From Saposhnikovia divaricata (Eukaryota > Streptophyta > Magnoliopsida > Apiales > Apiaceae), in assembly GCA_036435485.1 (NCBI GenBank), contig CM071595.1, forward strand, positions 1,674,001-1,738,000: DNA of 64,000 nt, written 5' to 3'. Positions 63,886-64,000 of this stretch are shown piece by piece; position 1 is the stretch's first letter, and every line of letters begins with the position of its first letter. Below the pieces are notes generated by a model. The model had not been told where the DNA came from, searched no databases, and saw only the letters and a list, made by a program, of their open reading frames with translations. A program made the translations under genes and the position numbers.

Positions 63886-64000
63886 TAAGCTCCGATACAG
63901 GTCTGAATTGTGTCAAATAAAATTTCGTTGAATTCCAATAACCCATAGGAACAAAATATTTAAAAATATCAACAAAATGGTCCGACCCGATTTTTAACAA
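63886..64000 (+). repeat. Partial A monomer at the right window edge
   Basis: The first 115 bases of an A monomer, with GATACAGG, GTGTC and ATCAACAAAATGG. The array continues past the window. Confidence 0.9.

Larger units (their letters stand above)
62000..63969 (+). repeat. Partial third copy, offset 1012 bp
   Basis: From about 63.01 kb to near the window end the sequence repeats about 62.0-62.96 kb (GGCCCGACTCG, GTCCAACCCG, GATTTAGGTC, GCTCCGATCCGG). This gives a third copy of part of the 2026-bp block. Confidence 0.83.
1..64000 (+). repeat. Continuous 169-bp satellite array organised as tetrameric HOR
   Basis: The window is filled from end to end by direct tandem copies of a 169-bp AT-rich monomer. 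The block GGTCCGA recurs at 97, 266, 435, 604, 773 and 942, always 169 bp apart; at 1111 it is mutated to GGACCGA. The A-class anchor TAAGCTCC occurs 94 times (once mutated, at 16562) from 4 to 63886, and the spacings sum to 378 monomers. All copies lie in one orientation. I found no insertion, unique spacer or inverted block. The sharp 169-bp length, close to a nucleosome plus linker, and the HOR order are typical of centromeric or pericentromeric satellites; the chromosomal location is inferred, not seen. The array has no boundary inside the window, so its true length is unknown. Confidence 0.98.

Noticed and set aside
1..64000. CRISPR array
   Set aside because: Repeats are 169 bp and abut with no unique spacers; the HOR structure and AT-rich monomer fit eukaryotic satellite DNA.
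1..64000. Transposable element or LTR origin of the repeat
   Set aside because: No terminal repeats, target-site duplications, polymerase or integrase coding, or poly-A tails were seen. A distant transposon origin of the monomer cannot be excluded but has no support here.
1..64000. Telomeric repeats or subtelomeric boundary
   Set aside because: No TTAGGG, TTTAGGG, TTAGG or similar short-repeat tract occurs. A 169-bp subtelomeric satellite is reported for Myzus aphids as I recall, but I cannot match the sequence from memory and length alone is not evidence.
1..64000. tRNA, 5S rRNA or other RNA gene as the source of the repeat
   Set aside because: No A/B box pair, cloverleaf or 5S-like core was recognisable in any of the four classes on either strand.

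Overview
The whole 64 kb window is one uninterrupted, head-to-tail satellite DNA array. I see no gene, RNA gene, mobile element or unique sequence anywhere in it. The basic monomer is 169 bp and AT-rich (57 G+C in a canonical A monomer, about 34%). Every copy lies in the same orientation. Using the anchor TAAGCTCCGATA, 378 monomers fit exactly between positions 4 and 63886 (378 x 169 = 63,882); +18 and -18 bases of small indels cancel out. An array of this kind points to eukaryotic constitutive heterochromatin: centromeric, pericentromeric or subtelomeric. The sequence alone does not identify the species or kingdom.

The monomers fall into four classes, A, B, C and D, which repeat as a 676-bp tetrameric higher-order repeat (HOR). 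In the phase used here each monomer starts at the base before AAGCTCC or CAGCTCC. A starts TAAGCTCCGATACAGG and has GTGTC and ATCAACAAAATGG. B has TCCTTAAAATGGTCCGACTC and then CCACTTTG. C has TTTAAAAATATCCAC, CCGACCCG and then GAGAATTTTCC. D starts TCAGCTCCGATTCCGG and usually has CCGAACTGCG, TTTTGTTG and CCGACTCG. Of 93 A-anchored units, 76 have four monomers and 17 are irregular, with 1, 2, 3, 5, 6, 7 or 8 monomers. These lengths are what unequal exchange in register would produce.

Layout. From 0 to 16.5 kb the array is diverse, with several duplicated multi-unit blocks (offsets 2365, 3041, 3380 and 2704 bp). From 17 to 27 kb it is the most regular ABCD stretch, with three ABBCD pentamers. 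From 27.7 to 39.7 kb units carrying a TAA insertion recur, within duplications of offset 4734 and 2538 bp, ending in a disordered junction at 38.5-39.7 kb. From 41 to 51.8 kb there are tandem duplications of 1352, 2872 and 1181 bp. From 53 to 64 kb there are back-to-back duplications of 2028, 1352, 2026 and 1012 bp. The array continues past both window ends.

Nothing here works as a gene set. What can be read is the history: an older exchange of sequence blocks among four monomer classes, amplification as a tetramer, and then recent local duplication of blocks 1-5 kb long. Two short dyad symmetries are distributed by class: C has both, A one, B the other, and D neither. Any role in centromere identity is inference.
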